A stretch of 64,000 bases of DNA, taken from the NCBI RefSeq assembly GCF_003855255.1, contig NZ_CP034072.1:868001-932000 (forward strand), given 5' to 3'. The stretch comes from Mycolicibacterium nivoides. GTDB taxonomy: Bacteria; Actinomycetota; Actinomycetes; Mycobacteriales; Mycobacteriaceae. The position numbers and the translations under genes are program-made. Below are positions 19,369 to 27,088 of this stretch, in pieces (within the stretch, counting starts at the first letter, position 1; every line of letters begins with the position of its first letter). The notes below the pieces were generated by a model. That model ran no database searches, was not told the DNA's origin, and saw only the letters and a list, made by a program, of their open reading frames with translations.

Positions 19369-20490
19369 TCAGAATCCTGGTAGGAGTTGTAGGGGAGGGA
19401 CGATCAGCGAGGTGACCACCGCCATGGCCGTCACGTTCCCGATGAACGGGTGGAAGTGGGCGGGTAGTCGTGCCGAGATCGCCGCGGCGACTGGCGGACC
19501 AACGGCCGCCCCCAGAAGCGCACCCGCCAGCACTGAGGCCGGCGTGCCGCCATAGGTGAGAACACAAGCAGGGGCGACCGACACGATCGGTACGAAGGTC
19601 GGGTAGAACGGGCTGCGGGCCCAGCGTCGCCGCCACAGCACCACGCCGACGATCGCGGTAATCGCCTGCGCGGCGAGGATCTGCGGGAGCAGGCCCGACC
19701 CGTACGCCGGTGTAGCCGGATTCAGCAGGTAGGCGACTACCGCGCCCGCGATCAATCCAAGGCTGGCCCACTCGCTGCCGAAGAACTGTGCCTCGGAGAA
19801 ATCGGCCAGGCTGCGACGTAAAACCCAAGTGGCACCGTACTTCTCCGCAACCGCCGGCGTTGGCTCGGCATCGCGGCGCACAAGTTCGGGCAGCCAGGGT
19901 AGCCGCCGGCAGACGGTGAACGCGACCACCGCCGCGACCGCCATGCCGCCGGTGACCCCGACCACCGGCGGCACACCGAGCTCCGGGCAGACGACGCTCG
20001 CGCCGAACACCGACAGCGGTGGTGTGACGACACCGCCGAGCATGCCGCCGGTCAGTACCGTCTTGACGTCGGCGCCGAACATCAATACGACGGTCGGCGA
20101 TACCGACACGAACGGGGCGAACAGCGGCTGCCACGCGCCGCTCGCCAAGGTCCAGCCCCAGGCGAGATTACCGACCGCCACACCGAGCAGGGCGCTGGCC
20201 AGCATCGGGACCCACAGGCCCGATCCGCAGGCCTGGGCGAACCCTCGCCAGGACTGCCGTCGCATCTGCCGCCAGTGGGCGAAGGCTCCACCGGCGAGCA
20301 CACCAACGCCAGCCAGCGCGCTGCTGTAGAAGTTGGGTTCGCTTGCTGCAGAAGCGATCACGTTGAGTATCGGGCTGACGGTCCGCAGGCTGCCGCTCCA
20401 CAGCAGAGCTGCGAGCAGGCATATGGCGGCGACAAGCGGCCACATCTCGAGGGTGACGCGTTGGTATCGCGTCTGGGGTGCGGTGGTCAT
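19369..20490 (-). CDS. Unrecognised polytopic permease with internal duplication
   Basis: A 373-residue integral membrane protein with about ten hydrophobic segments and no signal peptide. I do not recognise the family. The two halves are related: residues about 124-160 (FAPFVSVSPTVV...GGMLGGVVTPPLS) align with about 297-335 (YPTFVPIVSVAP...GALLGAAVGPPVA), and 175-190 (VVGVTGGMAVAAV) with 350-362 (IGNVTAMAVVTS). Such a repeat is typical of secondary transporters. Position between the nitrilase and amidase genes suggests it imports the operon's substrate. The ATG at 20490 is used; a longer N-terminal reading overlaps the nitrilase gene. Confidence 0.8.
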   Translation of the reverse strand: MTTAPQTRYQRVTLEMWPLVAAICLLAALLWSGSLRTVSPILNVIASAASEPNFYSSALAGVGVLAGGAFAHWRQMRRQSWRGFAQACGSGLWVPMLASALLGVAVGNLAWGWTLASGAWQPLFAPFVSVSPTVVLMFGADVKTVLTGGMLGGVVTPPLSVFGASVVCPELGVPPVVGVTGGMAVAAVVAFTVCRRLPWLPELVRRDAEPTPAVAEKYGATWVLRRSLADFSEAQFFGSEWASLGLIAGAVVAYLLNPATPAYGSGLLPQILAAQAITAIVGVVLWRRRWARSPFYPTFVPIVSVAPACVLTYGGTPASVLAGALLGAAVGPPVAAAISARLPAHFHPFIGNVTAMAVVTSLIVPPLQLLPGF

Positions 20491-20500
20491 GTCGCGGCTC

Positions 20501-21412
20501 CTACCGGGGCAGGGCCGGGCCGCCGCGGTAGCCGAGAAGCTGGTCGTATAGATCGGTGCGCCGGTCGCGGTGAAGATCATTGAACTGATTCCAGATCGGC
20601 GCCCCGCGCGAGGCGGTTATGTCGATATCGGCGTAGAGGATGGTGTCCTCGTCCGGTCCGGCGATCCGGTCGATCGGCCAGCCGTTGGTCCCGGCGATGA
20701 GGGAGTTGCCCATGAAGCCCGAGGTGCGTTCGGTGCCGATCCGGTCGGCGGTCGCGATGAAGACGTTGTTCACGTGCGCGGCCGTCATGGTCAGGTAGGC
20801 CGCCATGCAGGTGCCGCTCGCGTCGTAAAGGGGCGGCGGCGTCCATACCCAGCCCGTCGGGATGCAGATGATGTCGGCACCTTGTTGCGCGACGATCCGT
20901 GCGGTCTCAGGAAACCAGATATCCCAGCAGACGAGCAGGCCGATCCGGCCGATCTTGGTGGGAAACACCGGGAATCCGAGGTTGCCAGGGGAGAAGAACA
21001 GCTTCTCCTCGTTCCACAGGTGGGTCTTGCGGTACTTGCCGATGTAGCCGTCCGGTCCGACCAGGACGGCGGTGTCGAAGAGTTCGGCGCCGTCGAGTTC
21101 GGGCAGGCATCCGACGATGTACACGTCGTGGGTAGCGGCGAATTCGACCCAGCCGGCCACCGTCGCGCCGGACGGTACGGGCTCCGCATGGGCATAGGCC
21201 TCTTCGCGGGATTCGAAGGTGTAGCCGGTGGTCGCCAACTCGGGCAGCACGATGAGGTTGGCGCCCTCCGTTACCGCCTTGTTGAGGCGTTCATACACCG
21301 CTTCGGAGTTGGACTTCAGGTTCTCCACCCCGACCTGGGGATTGAACTGCACGACGGCTACGCGCGCTGGGCTGTGTCGGTGATTGGTGGATGAGGTGGT
21401 CTGATCAGGCAT
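20501..21412 (-). CDS. Nitrilase-superfamily carbon-nitrogen hydrolase
   Basis: A 303-residue cytoplasmic enzyme of the nitrilase/amidase (CN-hydrolase) fold. The Glu-Lys-Cys triad is Glu58 (LPELATTGY), Lys129 (KYRKTHLW) and Cys162 (VCWDIWFPE). It probably hydrolyses an amide, carbamoyl group or nitrile. The ATG at 21412 has AAGGA six bases upstream; an ATG 18 bases earlier lacks one. It is the first gene of the minus-strand catabolic operon, transcribed away from the LacI-type regulator across the operator region. Confidence 0.92.
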   Translation of the reverse strand: MPDQTTSSTNHRHSPARVAVVQFNPQVGVENLKSNSEAVYERLNKAVTEGANLIVLPELATTGYTFESREEAYAHAEPVPSGATVAGWVEFAATHDVYIVGCLPELDGAELFDTAVLVGPDGYIGKYRKTHLWNEEKLFFSPGNLGFPVFPTKIGRIGLLVCWDIWFPETARIVAQQGADIICIPTGWVWTPPPLYDASGTCMAAYLTMTAAHVNNVFIATADRIGTERTSGFMGNSLIAGTNGWPIDRIAGPDEDTILYADIDITASRGAPIWNQFNDLHRDRRTDLYDQLLGYRGGPALPR

Positions 21413-21476
21413 TAATCGTCCTTGTCCCATGTTGGAGGAGTCGATGCGGGGGCCACTCGACACGCTCGACCCATTT

Positions 21477-21503
21477 GCCCGAACGTTCGGGCCGAACGTT
21501 CGG
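21477..21503. promoter_or_regulatory. Two overlapping palindromic operators for the LacI-type regulator
   Basis: GCCCGAACGTTCGGGC at 21477-21492 is a perfect 16-base palindrome. CCGAACGTTCGG at 21492-21503 is a second perfect palindrome, with centres 13 bases apart. A central CG inside an AACGTT core is the usual layout of LacI/GalR-family sites. The pair lies between the nitrilase operon and the LacI-type gene. A -10-like TATACT (21506-21511) follows directly, so a bound repressor would cover the regulator's own promoter. Confidence 0.75.
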
Positions 21504-21567
21504 GCTATACTGCTCCGAGTCGTGCGTCACTGTCAAGGGGTGACGGTCCAGCAAAGAGGGAACTGAA

Positions 21568-22602
21568 GTGGGGAAGTCGAATCGGGCGACGCTGCAGTCG
21601 ATCGCCGACGACCTGGGCCTGCACGTATCGACCGTCGCGCGGGTGCTCAACGGGATGCGTGCGGGGGAGCGCGCGGCGTCGGGAGCTACCGCCGAGCGCA
21701 TTCGCCTGCGCGCGGCCGAAGTGGACTACCGGCCGAATCCGCATGCGGCGAGCTTGCGTACCAAGCGCACCAACCTGGTCGGCGTACTGGTGCCACGGCT
21801 CACCGACGTGGTGCTGGCGACGGTGTACGAGGGCATCGAATCCGCCGCGGCAGAGCGGGGTTTGACGGCATTCGTGGCCAATACCCAGGATGAGCCGGCC
21901 AGGCAACGCAATCGGATCGAGATGATGCTGGACCGCCGGGTGGACGGGTTGATCCTCGGCGACGCCCGGGCGGACGACCACACGGTGCTCGAGGAGCTGA
22001 CCCGTCGCGAGGTGCCGTTCGTGTTGGTGAACCGTTGTGTCGCAGGCTATCCCGCTGCAACCTGTGACAACTACCTCGGCGGGAGGCTTGCGGCCGAGCA
22101 CCTCCTCGAGTTGGGGCACCGCCGGGTCGGTGTCATCGCCGGCCTGGCGCACGCGAGCACCGGGATCGACCGGCCTGCGGGCTTTGTCGACCGTTTCCGG
22201 GAGGCGGGCATCGAAGTGCCCGAGGGGAACATTGTGTTCACGGGTCTGGACAGCCACGGTGGTCACGTCGCCGCGGACCGCCTACTCGATGCGGCATCAC
22301 CGCCGACCGCGCTGTTCGCGGTGAACGACTTCGCCGCCATCGGTGCCGCCGGCTCGATTCGCAATCACGGCTTGCGGGTCGGTGAGGACGTGTCGCTGAT
22401 CGGGTTCAACAATATTGCTCTGACGGACGAGATGCACGTCCCGTTGACCTCGATCGAATCGCATGCGTTCGACATGGGCCGTGACGCCCTGCAGTTGTTC
22501 GCCGAGGTGCTCGCGGGAGGCCTCGAGGTGCAACGGCGGACCGAACCGGTCCTGGTCGTGCGAGAGTCGACGGGCGAGGCGTCGCGGTCCCGGCTCGCAT
22601 GA
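21568..22602 (+). CDS. LacI-family transcriptional regulator
   Basis: A 344-residue repressor. The N-terminal helix-turn-helix and hinge (about 8-60: LQSIADDLGLHVSTVARVLNG) are followed by a periplasmic-binding-type effector domain (LVGVLVPRLTDVV, DGLILGD, GVIAGLAH, ALFAVNDFAAIG, SLIGFNN). The GTG start has GAGGG upstream. It is divergent from the nitrilase-permease-amidase-fumarase-hydrolase operon with two palindromes between, so it most likely represses that operon and itself. The inducer is probably the imported compound or a derivative. Confidence 0.93.
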   Translation: MGKSNRATLQSIADDLGLHVSTVARVLNGMRAGERAASGATAERIRLRAAEVDYRPNPHAASLRTKRTNLVGVLVPRLTDVVLATVYEGIESAAAERGLTAFVANTQDEPARQRNRIEMMLDRRVDGLILGDARADDHTVLEELTRREVPFVLVNRCVAGYPAATCDNYLGGRLAAEHLLELGHRRVGVIAGLAHASTGIDRPAGFVDRFREAGIEVPEGNIVFTGLDSHGGHVAADRLLDAASPPTALFAVNDFAAIGAAGSIRNHGLRVGEDVSLIGFNNIALTDEMHVPLTSIESHAFDMGRDALQLFAEVLAGGLEVQRRTEPVLVVRESTGEASRSRLA

Positions 22603-22624
22603 TGTCGACACGGGTGGAATTACC

Positions 22625-22660
22625 TTGACATTCGTATCGAACAATTGTTCGATTGTGTTG
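22625..22660 (+). promoter_or_regulatory. SOS (LexA) box and promoter of the radical SAM gene
   Basis: TCGAACAATTGTTCGA at 22637-22652 is an exact match to the mycobacterial SOS box TCGAAC-N4-GTTCGA and is a perfect palindrome. It sits between a perfect -35 (TTGACA, 22625-22630) and a -10-like TTCGAT (22648-22653, spacer 17), so LexA would block RNA polymerase. The expected start of transcription, near 22660, coincides with the GTG start codon, predicting a leaderless, DNA-damage-inducible mRNA. Confidence 0.85.
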
Positions 22661-23670
22661 TGCGATGGGAAGGTCAGCGAGTCGGCGTCGATGACGGCGC
22701 GCTGCCCGGTTTGCAGCGGTTGGGCTTCGTCCGCAGCGTGCGCACGCCGCAGTTCGATGGCATCACATTTCACGAGGTGCTGTGCAAGTCGGCATTGAAC
22801 AAGGTGCCCGCGGCGTCGATGTTGCCATTCCGGTACACGGTCAACGGCTATCGCGGCTGCAGCCATGCCTGCCGGTACTGCTTCGCGCGTCCCACTCACG
22901 AGTACCTCGACTTCGATTCCGGAACGGACTTCGATACTCAGGTGGTGGTGAAGACCAACGTCGCCGAGGTGCTGGCGCGTGAGCTGAGCCGGAGGTCGTG
23001 GACGTGCGAAACGGTCGCACTGGGCACCAACACCGATCCGTATCAGCGGGCCGAAGGCCGCTATGCGCTGATGCCGGGAATCATTGCGGCGCTGACGAAT
23101 TCAGGAACGCCGTTCTCGATTCTCACCAAGGGCACACTGCTTCGCCGTGACCTGCCGCTGATCGCCGAGGCGTCGCGTCACGTCGACGTCAGCATTGCGG
23201 TGTCACTGGCGGTCGGCGACCAGGAACTGCACCGCGACGTGGAACCCGGAACCCCGTCACCTGAGGCCCGGCTCGGCTTGATCGCTGCCATTCGCGACGC
23301 CGGGCTGCGGTGTCATGTGATGGTCGCACCCGTATTGCCGTACCTGACCGATTCGGCTGAACAGCTCGACGGCCTACTGAGCCGGATCGCAGCGGCGGGT
23401 GCCGATGGAGTGACCGTGTTCGGCCTACATCTGCGGGGGGCGACGCGAGGCTGGTTCATGTCCTGGCTGCAGCGCGCGCATCCGGAGCTGGTTCCCGACT
23501 ATCAGCGGTTGTATCGGCGCGGGGCATACCTGCCCGCGGACTACCGCGACATGCTCCGGTCTCGGGTGCGGCCATTGGTCGCCAGGCATGGGTTGACGGG
23601 CGCTCCGCGGGTCGTCGGAGCCGGTTCGCCTACGACTGCCGCGTCACCCGAGCAGCCGACGCTGTTCTGA
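22660..23670 (+). CDS. Radical SAM protein, SplB/Rv2578c type
   Basis: A 336-residue radical SAM enzyme. The [4Fe-4S]/SAM motif is C-x3-C-x2-C in GCSHACRYC, followed by FARPTHEYLDFD. The sequence is very close to Rv2578c and resembles the group annotated as DNA repair photolyase SplB (spore photoproduct lyase relatives). The GTG at 22660 reproduces the Rv2578c N-terminus; a TTG 15 bases upstream lies inside the SOS box. LexA control fits a DNA-repair role, but the reaction is not established. Confidence 0.9.
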   Translation: MRWEGQRVGVDDGALPGLQRLGFVRSVRTPQFDGITFHEVLCKSALNKVPAASMLPFRYTVNGYRGCSHACRYCFARPTHEYLDFDSGTDFDTQVVVKTNVAEVLARELSRRSWTCETVALGTNTDPYQRAEGRYALMPGIIAALTNSGTPFSILTKGTLLRRDLPLIAEASRHVDVSIAVSLAVGDQELHRDVEPGTPSPEARLGLIAAIRDAGLRCHVMVAPVLPYLTDSAEQLDGLLSRIAAAGADGVTVFGLHLRGATRGWFMSWLQRAHPELVPDYQRLYRRGAYLPADYRDMLRSRVRPLVARHGLTGAPRVVGAGSPTTAASPEQPTLF

Positions 23671-23688
23671 GCGGGCATTCGCCAACGG

Positions 23689-24156
23689 TCACCACGAGTG
23701 GGGCCCGACCTGGTGAGTCAGCGCCTCCAAGGCGGGTGCGGCTTTCTGTAGCGCGCTGAGCTGACTTTTCGGGATGGCGTCGAGTGCTGCCGACACCGTC
23801 GCCGCAATCGCGTTCTCGATCTGGTCGCGCTCACGAAGGGCCCGGGGCGTGGGGGAGAGCAGGTAAACGCGCCGGTCGTTGTCGGCGACCCGTTTGCCGA
23901 CCAGTCCTCGTTCGGTCAATGCACGGATCGCGGTGCTCACGTTGCTGGTCTGCATCGACAGGGAGTCGGCGACCTCGGACACGCTGCGGTCCGGTTGCTC
24001 CATGATCGAGCGCAGCACTGCGAGTTCGGATGCCGGAAGTGGATCCACTCCGACCTGGGCCGGCCCCAACCGCGCGATGCGCCAAGACAGGTCGTGCAGC
24101 ACGAGTGCGAGTTCGCGGAGTCGGCTGCCGTCGGCGGGAGGCGAAGTGTCGTCCAT
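23689..24156 (-). CDS. MarR-family transcriptional regulator
   Basis: A 155-residue winged-helix regulator. Residues 40-100 hold the MarR DNA-binding core (LPASELAVLRSIMEQP, SVSEVADSLSMQTSNVSTAIRALTERGLV) and the wing (DNDRRVYLLSPTP). ATG 24156 has GAAGGG just upstream; a TTG 12 bases earlier is less likely. It is divergent from a Bcr-type efflux pump with an AT-rich palindromic region between, so it probably represses the pump and itself. It converges with the radical SAM gene. Confidence 0.9.
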   Translation of the reverse strand: MDDTSPPADGSRLRELALVLHDLSWRIARLGPAQVGVDPLPASELAVLRSIMEQPDRSVSEVADSLSMQTSNVSTAIRALTERGLVGKRVADNDRRVYLLSPTPRALRERDQIENAIAATVSAALDAIPKSQLSALQKAAPALEALTHQVGPHSW

Positions 24157-24167
24157 ATCACCCTTCA

Positions 24168-24189
24168 ATACTTATGGGTCAATAAGTAT
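24168..24189. promoter_or_regulatory. Probable MarR operator
   Basis: ATACTTAT and ATAAGTAT form a perfect 8-base inverted repeat around GGGTCA. A further related half-site (ATAAGT) follows at 24195-24200. The region is strikingly AT-rich for this genome and lies in the gap between the divergent MarR and efflux genes, overlapping the MarR ribosome-binding region. Assignment to this MarR protein is from position. Confidence 0.65.
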
Positions 24190-24207
24190 ATTGATATAAG
24201 TAATCTT

Positions 24208-24233
24208 AACGCTCAAATGTAACGCTCAAATGT
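24208..24233. repeat. Perfect 13-bp tandem direct repeat upstream of the efflux gene
   Basis: AACGCTCAAATGT occurs at 24208-24220 and again at 24221-24233 without a gap, ending 14 bases before the MFS start codon. It could be a recent slippage duplication or a binding site. If real, it lies in the 5' leader of the efflux mRNA. Confidence 0.7.
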
Positions 24234-24247
24234 GAAGTAAGGGGCTC

Positions 24248-25531
24248 ATGGCCTTTCGTTCGGCAACTCCGGCCACCACACCGCCTTCAGTGGCACTGAT
24301 CATCGTGCTGGCCCTGCTCACCGCCGTGACACCGTTCTCGGTCGACATGTACATGTCGGCGTTTCCCGGCATGGCCGATGAGTTCGGGACGTCGGCGTCG
24401 ATGGTTCAGCTGACCCTCACCACGTTTTTGGTGGGCCTGGCGGTTGGGCAGTTGTTCATCGGCCAACTCTCGGATCGGCTGGGGCGGCGGAGTCCGCTTC
24501 TGATCGGCGTCGTCGCCTGCTTGACGGCGAGTGTGTTGTGCGCGTTCAGCCCGTCGGTCGAGGTTCTGATCGCACTGCGGTTCGTGCAGGGATTCGCCGG
24601 CGCCGCGGGGGTCGTGATCGCCCGGGCGATCATCACCGACCGCACCCGCGGCTCCCAGGCGGCGCAGCTGTACTCGGTGATGATGGTCATCGGCGTGCTG
24701 GCTCCGATCCTGGCGCCCGTGCTGGGCGGTCAAGTCGTCGCCGGCCTGGGCTGGCGCGCGGTGTTCTTCGCACTCGCGGGGTTGAACCTGCTGATGCTGT
24801 TCGGTGCATTCTTCCTGGCGGGAGAATCGCTGCCCGTCGAGAATCGCCGTCCCGCCGGAATCAACGCCTTTGCCCGAAGCGCTGTTTCGGTGCTCGGCAA
24901 CCGCCGGTTCATGGGCTACACGCTGGCGCTCGGCTTCGCCGCGGCGGCGATGTTCTCCTACATCTCGGCCTCGCCGTTCGTGCTCCAGAACATCATCGGT
25001 ATGTCGCCACGCGCGTACTCGCTCACCTTCGGTGCCTGCGCCCTCGCGGTAGCCGTGTCGGGTGTGGTATCGGCCCGGCTGGTTCGTACCACCTCGCCAC
25101 GCAAGCTTCTGTTGTGCGGTGTCTCGGCCATGGTCATCGTCACGCTGCTGATGCTGCTGAATGTGACTGTCGGTGGGGTGTTGCCCTGGGTGACGGTGGC
25201 ACTGATGGCCGGCTTCATGGCTACCGTCGGCTTCACCTTCGCCAATGCGACCGCTCTGGCGATCGGTGAGGTCCGGTATGCGGCCGGAACCGGCTCGGCG
25301 ATCATCGGATTCGTGCAATACGGCCTCGGCGCCGTGGCGTCGCCGTTGGTCGGTCTGGCCGGTGAGCACAGCGCGGTGCCGATGGGGACGGTGATGTTCA
25401 TCTGCGCCGCGCTGGCCGCGACAGCGTTGTCGGTGTTGACCCGCGGCCATGTTCCCGGTGGTGAAAGCGACTGGGATGACTGCGAAGTCGAGTCACTCGT
25501 TCCCGAGGCCGTGGGTAGCTCCACGGACTAG
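24248..25531 (+). CDS. MFS drug efflux transporter, Bcr/CflA family
   Basis: A 427-residue major-facilitator protein with twelve predicted membrane helices. Diagnostic Bcr/CflA segments are [14 protein letters not shown] near the N-terminus, the loop [13 protein letters not shown] and VIARAIITD. The C-terminal tail is acidic and cytoplasmic ([15 protein letters not shown]). It probably exports drugs by proton antiport and is controlled by the divergent MarR. Its TAG stop overlaps that of the convergent haloalkane dehalogenase gene. Confidence 0.93.
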   Translation: MAFRSATPATTPPSVALIIVLALLTAVTPFSVDMYMSAFPGMADEFGTSASMVQLTLTTFLVGLAVGQLFIGQLSDRLGRRSPLLIGVVACLTASVLCAFSPSVEVLIALRFVQGFAGAAGVVIARAIITDRTRGSQAAQLYSVMMVIGVLAPILAPVLGGQVVAGLGWRAVFFALAGLNLLMLFGAFFLAGESLPVENRRPAGINAFARSAVSVLGNRRFMGYTLALGFAAAAMFSYISASPFVLQNIIGMSPRAYSLTFGACALAVAVSGVVSARLVRTTSPRKLLLCGVSAMVIVTLLMLLNVTVGGVLPWVTVALMAGFMATVGFTFANATALAIGEVRYAAGTGSAIIGFVQYGLGAVASPLVGLAGEHSAVPMGTVMFICAALAATALSVLTRGHVPGGESDWDDCEVESLVPEAVGSSTD

Positions 25532-26421
25532 CCGGCGAGCCCGCGAACGAAGTCCGCAATGGCCGCGCCGATCTCTTCGGGGCTGTCCTCCTGAATGAAG
25601 TGCGAACCGGCAACGGTCACCTCGGTCTGATTCGGCCAGGTCCGGACGAATTCACGGATGCGCCCGCGCATGATCGCACCGGGTTCGGCGTTGACGAAGA
25701 GTTTGGGGATATCGCTGGTCTTGAGCCAGTTGCCGTAGCCCTCGACGATCGCGACGACGTCGGCGGGCTCGCCGTCGACCGGGATGTTCCGTGGCCACGA
25801 AAGAGTGGGCCGGCGGTCTTCACCCGGTTCGCGGAACGGCGCGCGGTAGTGGTCCATCTCCTCGTCGGTCAGTGTGCGCCGGATCGCTCCCGGCAGAACG
25901 CCTTCGACAAACATGTTCTGTTCCAGCACCATTGACTCGCCGTTGGCGGAGCGGAAGCCCTGGAAGACCTCCCGCACCGGGTCGGGCCAATCCGCCCACG
26001 TCATCGGCGACGCAATGGCCTCCATGTAGGCGATCCCGGCCACGCGGTCGCGATGCTGATTGGCCCAGTCGAAGCCCAGGGCCGATCCCCAGTCGTGCAG
26101 GACGAGCACCACACGATCTCCCAGATCCAGTGCGTCCCAGAGCTTGAACAGGTAATCGCGCTGCTCCGCATAGTGGTAGCGGTCCGGCCCGGAATCGTCG
26201 AGCTTGTCGGAACCACCCATGCCGATCAGATCGCACGCCACCAGCCTGCCGAGGCCTTCCAGATGCGGCATCACGTTGCGCCACAGGTACGACGAGGTGG
26301 GATTGCCGTGCTGGAACACGATTGCCGAAGCGGCCGCGCCCTCACCCTGGTCGATGTAGGCCATCTGCTTGCCGTCGATTTCCTTGTACTGCAGCTTTCC
26401 GTACGGTTCAGCGCTGACCAT
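25528..26421 (-). CDS. dhaA: Haloalkane dehalogenase
   Basis: A 297-residue alpha/beta-hydrolase of the LinB/Rv2579 type that cleaves carbon-halogen bonds to an alcohol and halide. Catalytic residues are Asp110 (nucleophile, HDWGS), Glu134 (YMEAI) and His274 (GSHFIQED). Halide-binding residues are Asn40 (HGNPTSS) and Trp111. Similarity to mycobacterial DhaA/DmbA is strong over the whole length. ATG 26421 has GAGGAG upstream and overlaps the end of the upstream TetR gene by 14 bases, so both are probably one transcript. Confidence 0.95.
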   Translation of the reverse strand: MVSAEPYGKLQYKEIDGKQMAYIDQGEGAAASAIVFQHGNPTSSYLWRNVMPHLEGLGRLVACDLIGMGGSDKLDDSGPDRYHYAEQRDYLFKLWDALDLGDRVVLVLHDWGSALGFDWANQHRDRVAGIAYMEAIASPMTWADWPDPVREVFQGFRSANGESMVLEQNMFVEGVLPGAIRRTLTDEEMDHYRAPFREPGEDRRPTLSWPRNIPVDGEPADVVAIVEGYGNWLKTSDIPKLFVNAEPGAIMRGRIREFVRTWPNQTEVTVAGSHFIQEDSPEEIGAAIADFVRGLAG

Positions 26422-27037
26422 AACGTTCTCCTCGATGTGGTTGGTCGTCGGCAACTTTGGCGGCGGCGGTCCGGGCGCAGTGCAGGATGCGCGCCGAGAA
26501 TTCGGGGTCGGCGACTGCCCGGGACAGGGTCATGCCGCCGACGCAGAGTGCCATCAGTGCGATGGCCTCATCGAGCCGTTGGTCATCGGTGTCGTCGCCG
26601 CAGATCGCGGACAGCGACGTGCGCAGCTCACGCTCGTAGGCGGCACGGAACTCGTCGGATCCACGGGCCGCCTCGGAGCCCAGGGTGGCGAAGGCGCAGC
26701 TGGTCGCCAGGTCGTCGCGATGTGCCGGGGTGAGATAGCGCTTGGCCAGGCTGGTCAGCCGGGCCCGCCAGGACTCGCCGCGCGGCGGCTTGATCCAGCG
26801 GGGGCGACCGGTGCCGATGGCGTGGGCGAAGGCCGCGCCCGCCAGCTCGTCCTTGGTGTCGAAGTGGGAGTAGAAGGCGCCGTGGGTGAGCCCGGCATCG
26901 CGCATCACCGCGGCGATGCCCGCGCCGGTCAGTCCCTCTTCGCGGAGCCTGCGTGCGGCGGCATCGAGGATCCGGTCCTGAGAGTCCTGCTTGCTGTCCG
27001 CACGTTTCGTCGCTGCATTTCGCATGATGGCTGTCAT
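26408..27037 (-). CDS. TetR-family regulator next to haloalkane dehalogenase
   Basis: A 209-residue TetR-type repressor. Residues 20-66 form the helix-turn-helix ([34 protein letters not shown]); the rest is a ligand-binding domain. Start choice is uncertain: ATG 27037 lies within a long inverted repeat and ATG 27025 (MRNAATKR) at its inner edge, and neither has a clear ribosome-binding site. Overlap with dhaA suggests it controls dehalogenase expression as well as its own. Confidence 0.88.
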   Translation of the reverse strand: MTAIMRNAATKRADSKQDSQDRILDAAARRLREEGLTGAGIAAVMRDAGLTHGAFYSHFDTKDELAGAAFAHAIGTGRPRWIKPPRGESWRARLTSLAKRYLTPAHRDDLATSCAFATLGSEAARGSDEFRAAYERELRTSLSAICGDDTDDQRLDEAIALMALCVGGMTLSRAVADPEFSARILHCARTAAAKVADDQPHRGERYGQR

Positions 27038-27060
27038 GCTAATCGCATGACGGCCATCAT
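27024..27060. promoter_or_regulatory. Long inverted repeat, probable TetR operator
   Basis: Two 16-base arms (ATGATGGCTGTCATGC and GCATGACGGCCATCAT) match at 15 of 16 positions around a five-base spacer (TAATC). The repeat covers the TetR start codon region and lies in the 51-base gap after the acyl-CoA dehydrogenase gene. Position argues for autoregulation of TetR-dhaA. As RNA it could also form a hairpin. Confidence 0.65.
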
Positions 27061-27088
27061 GTGAAGACCTCAGGGATGCTCGTGCAGA

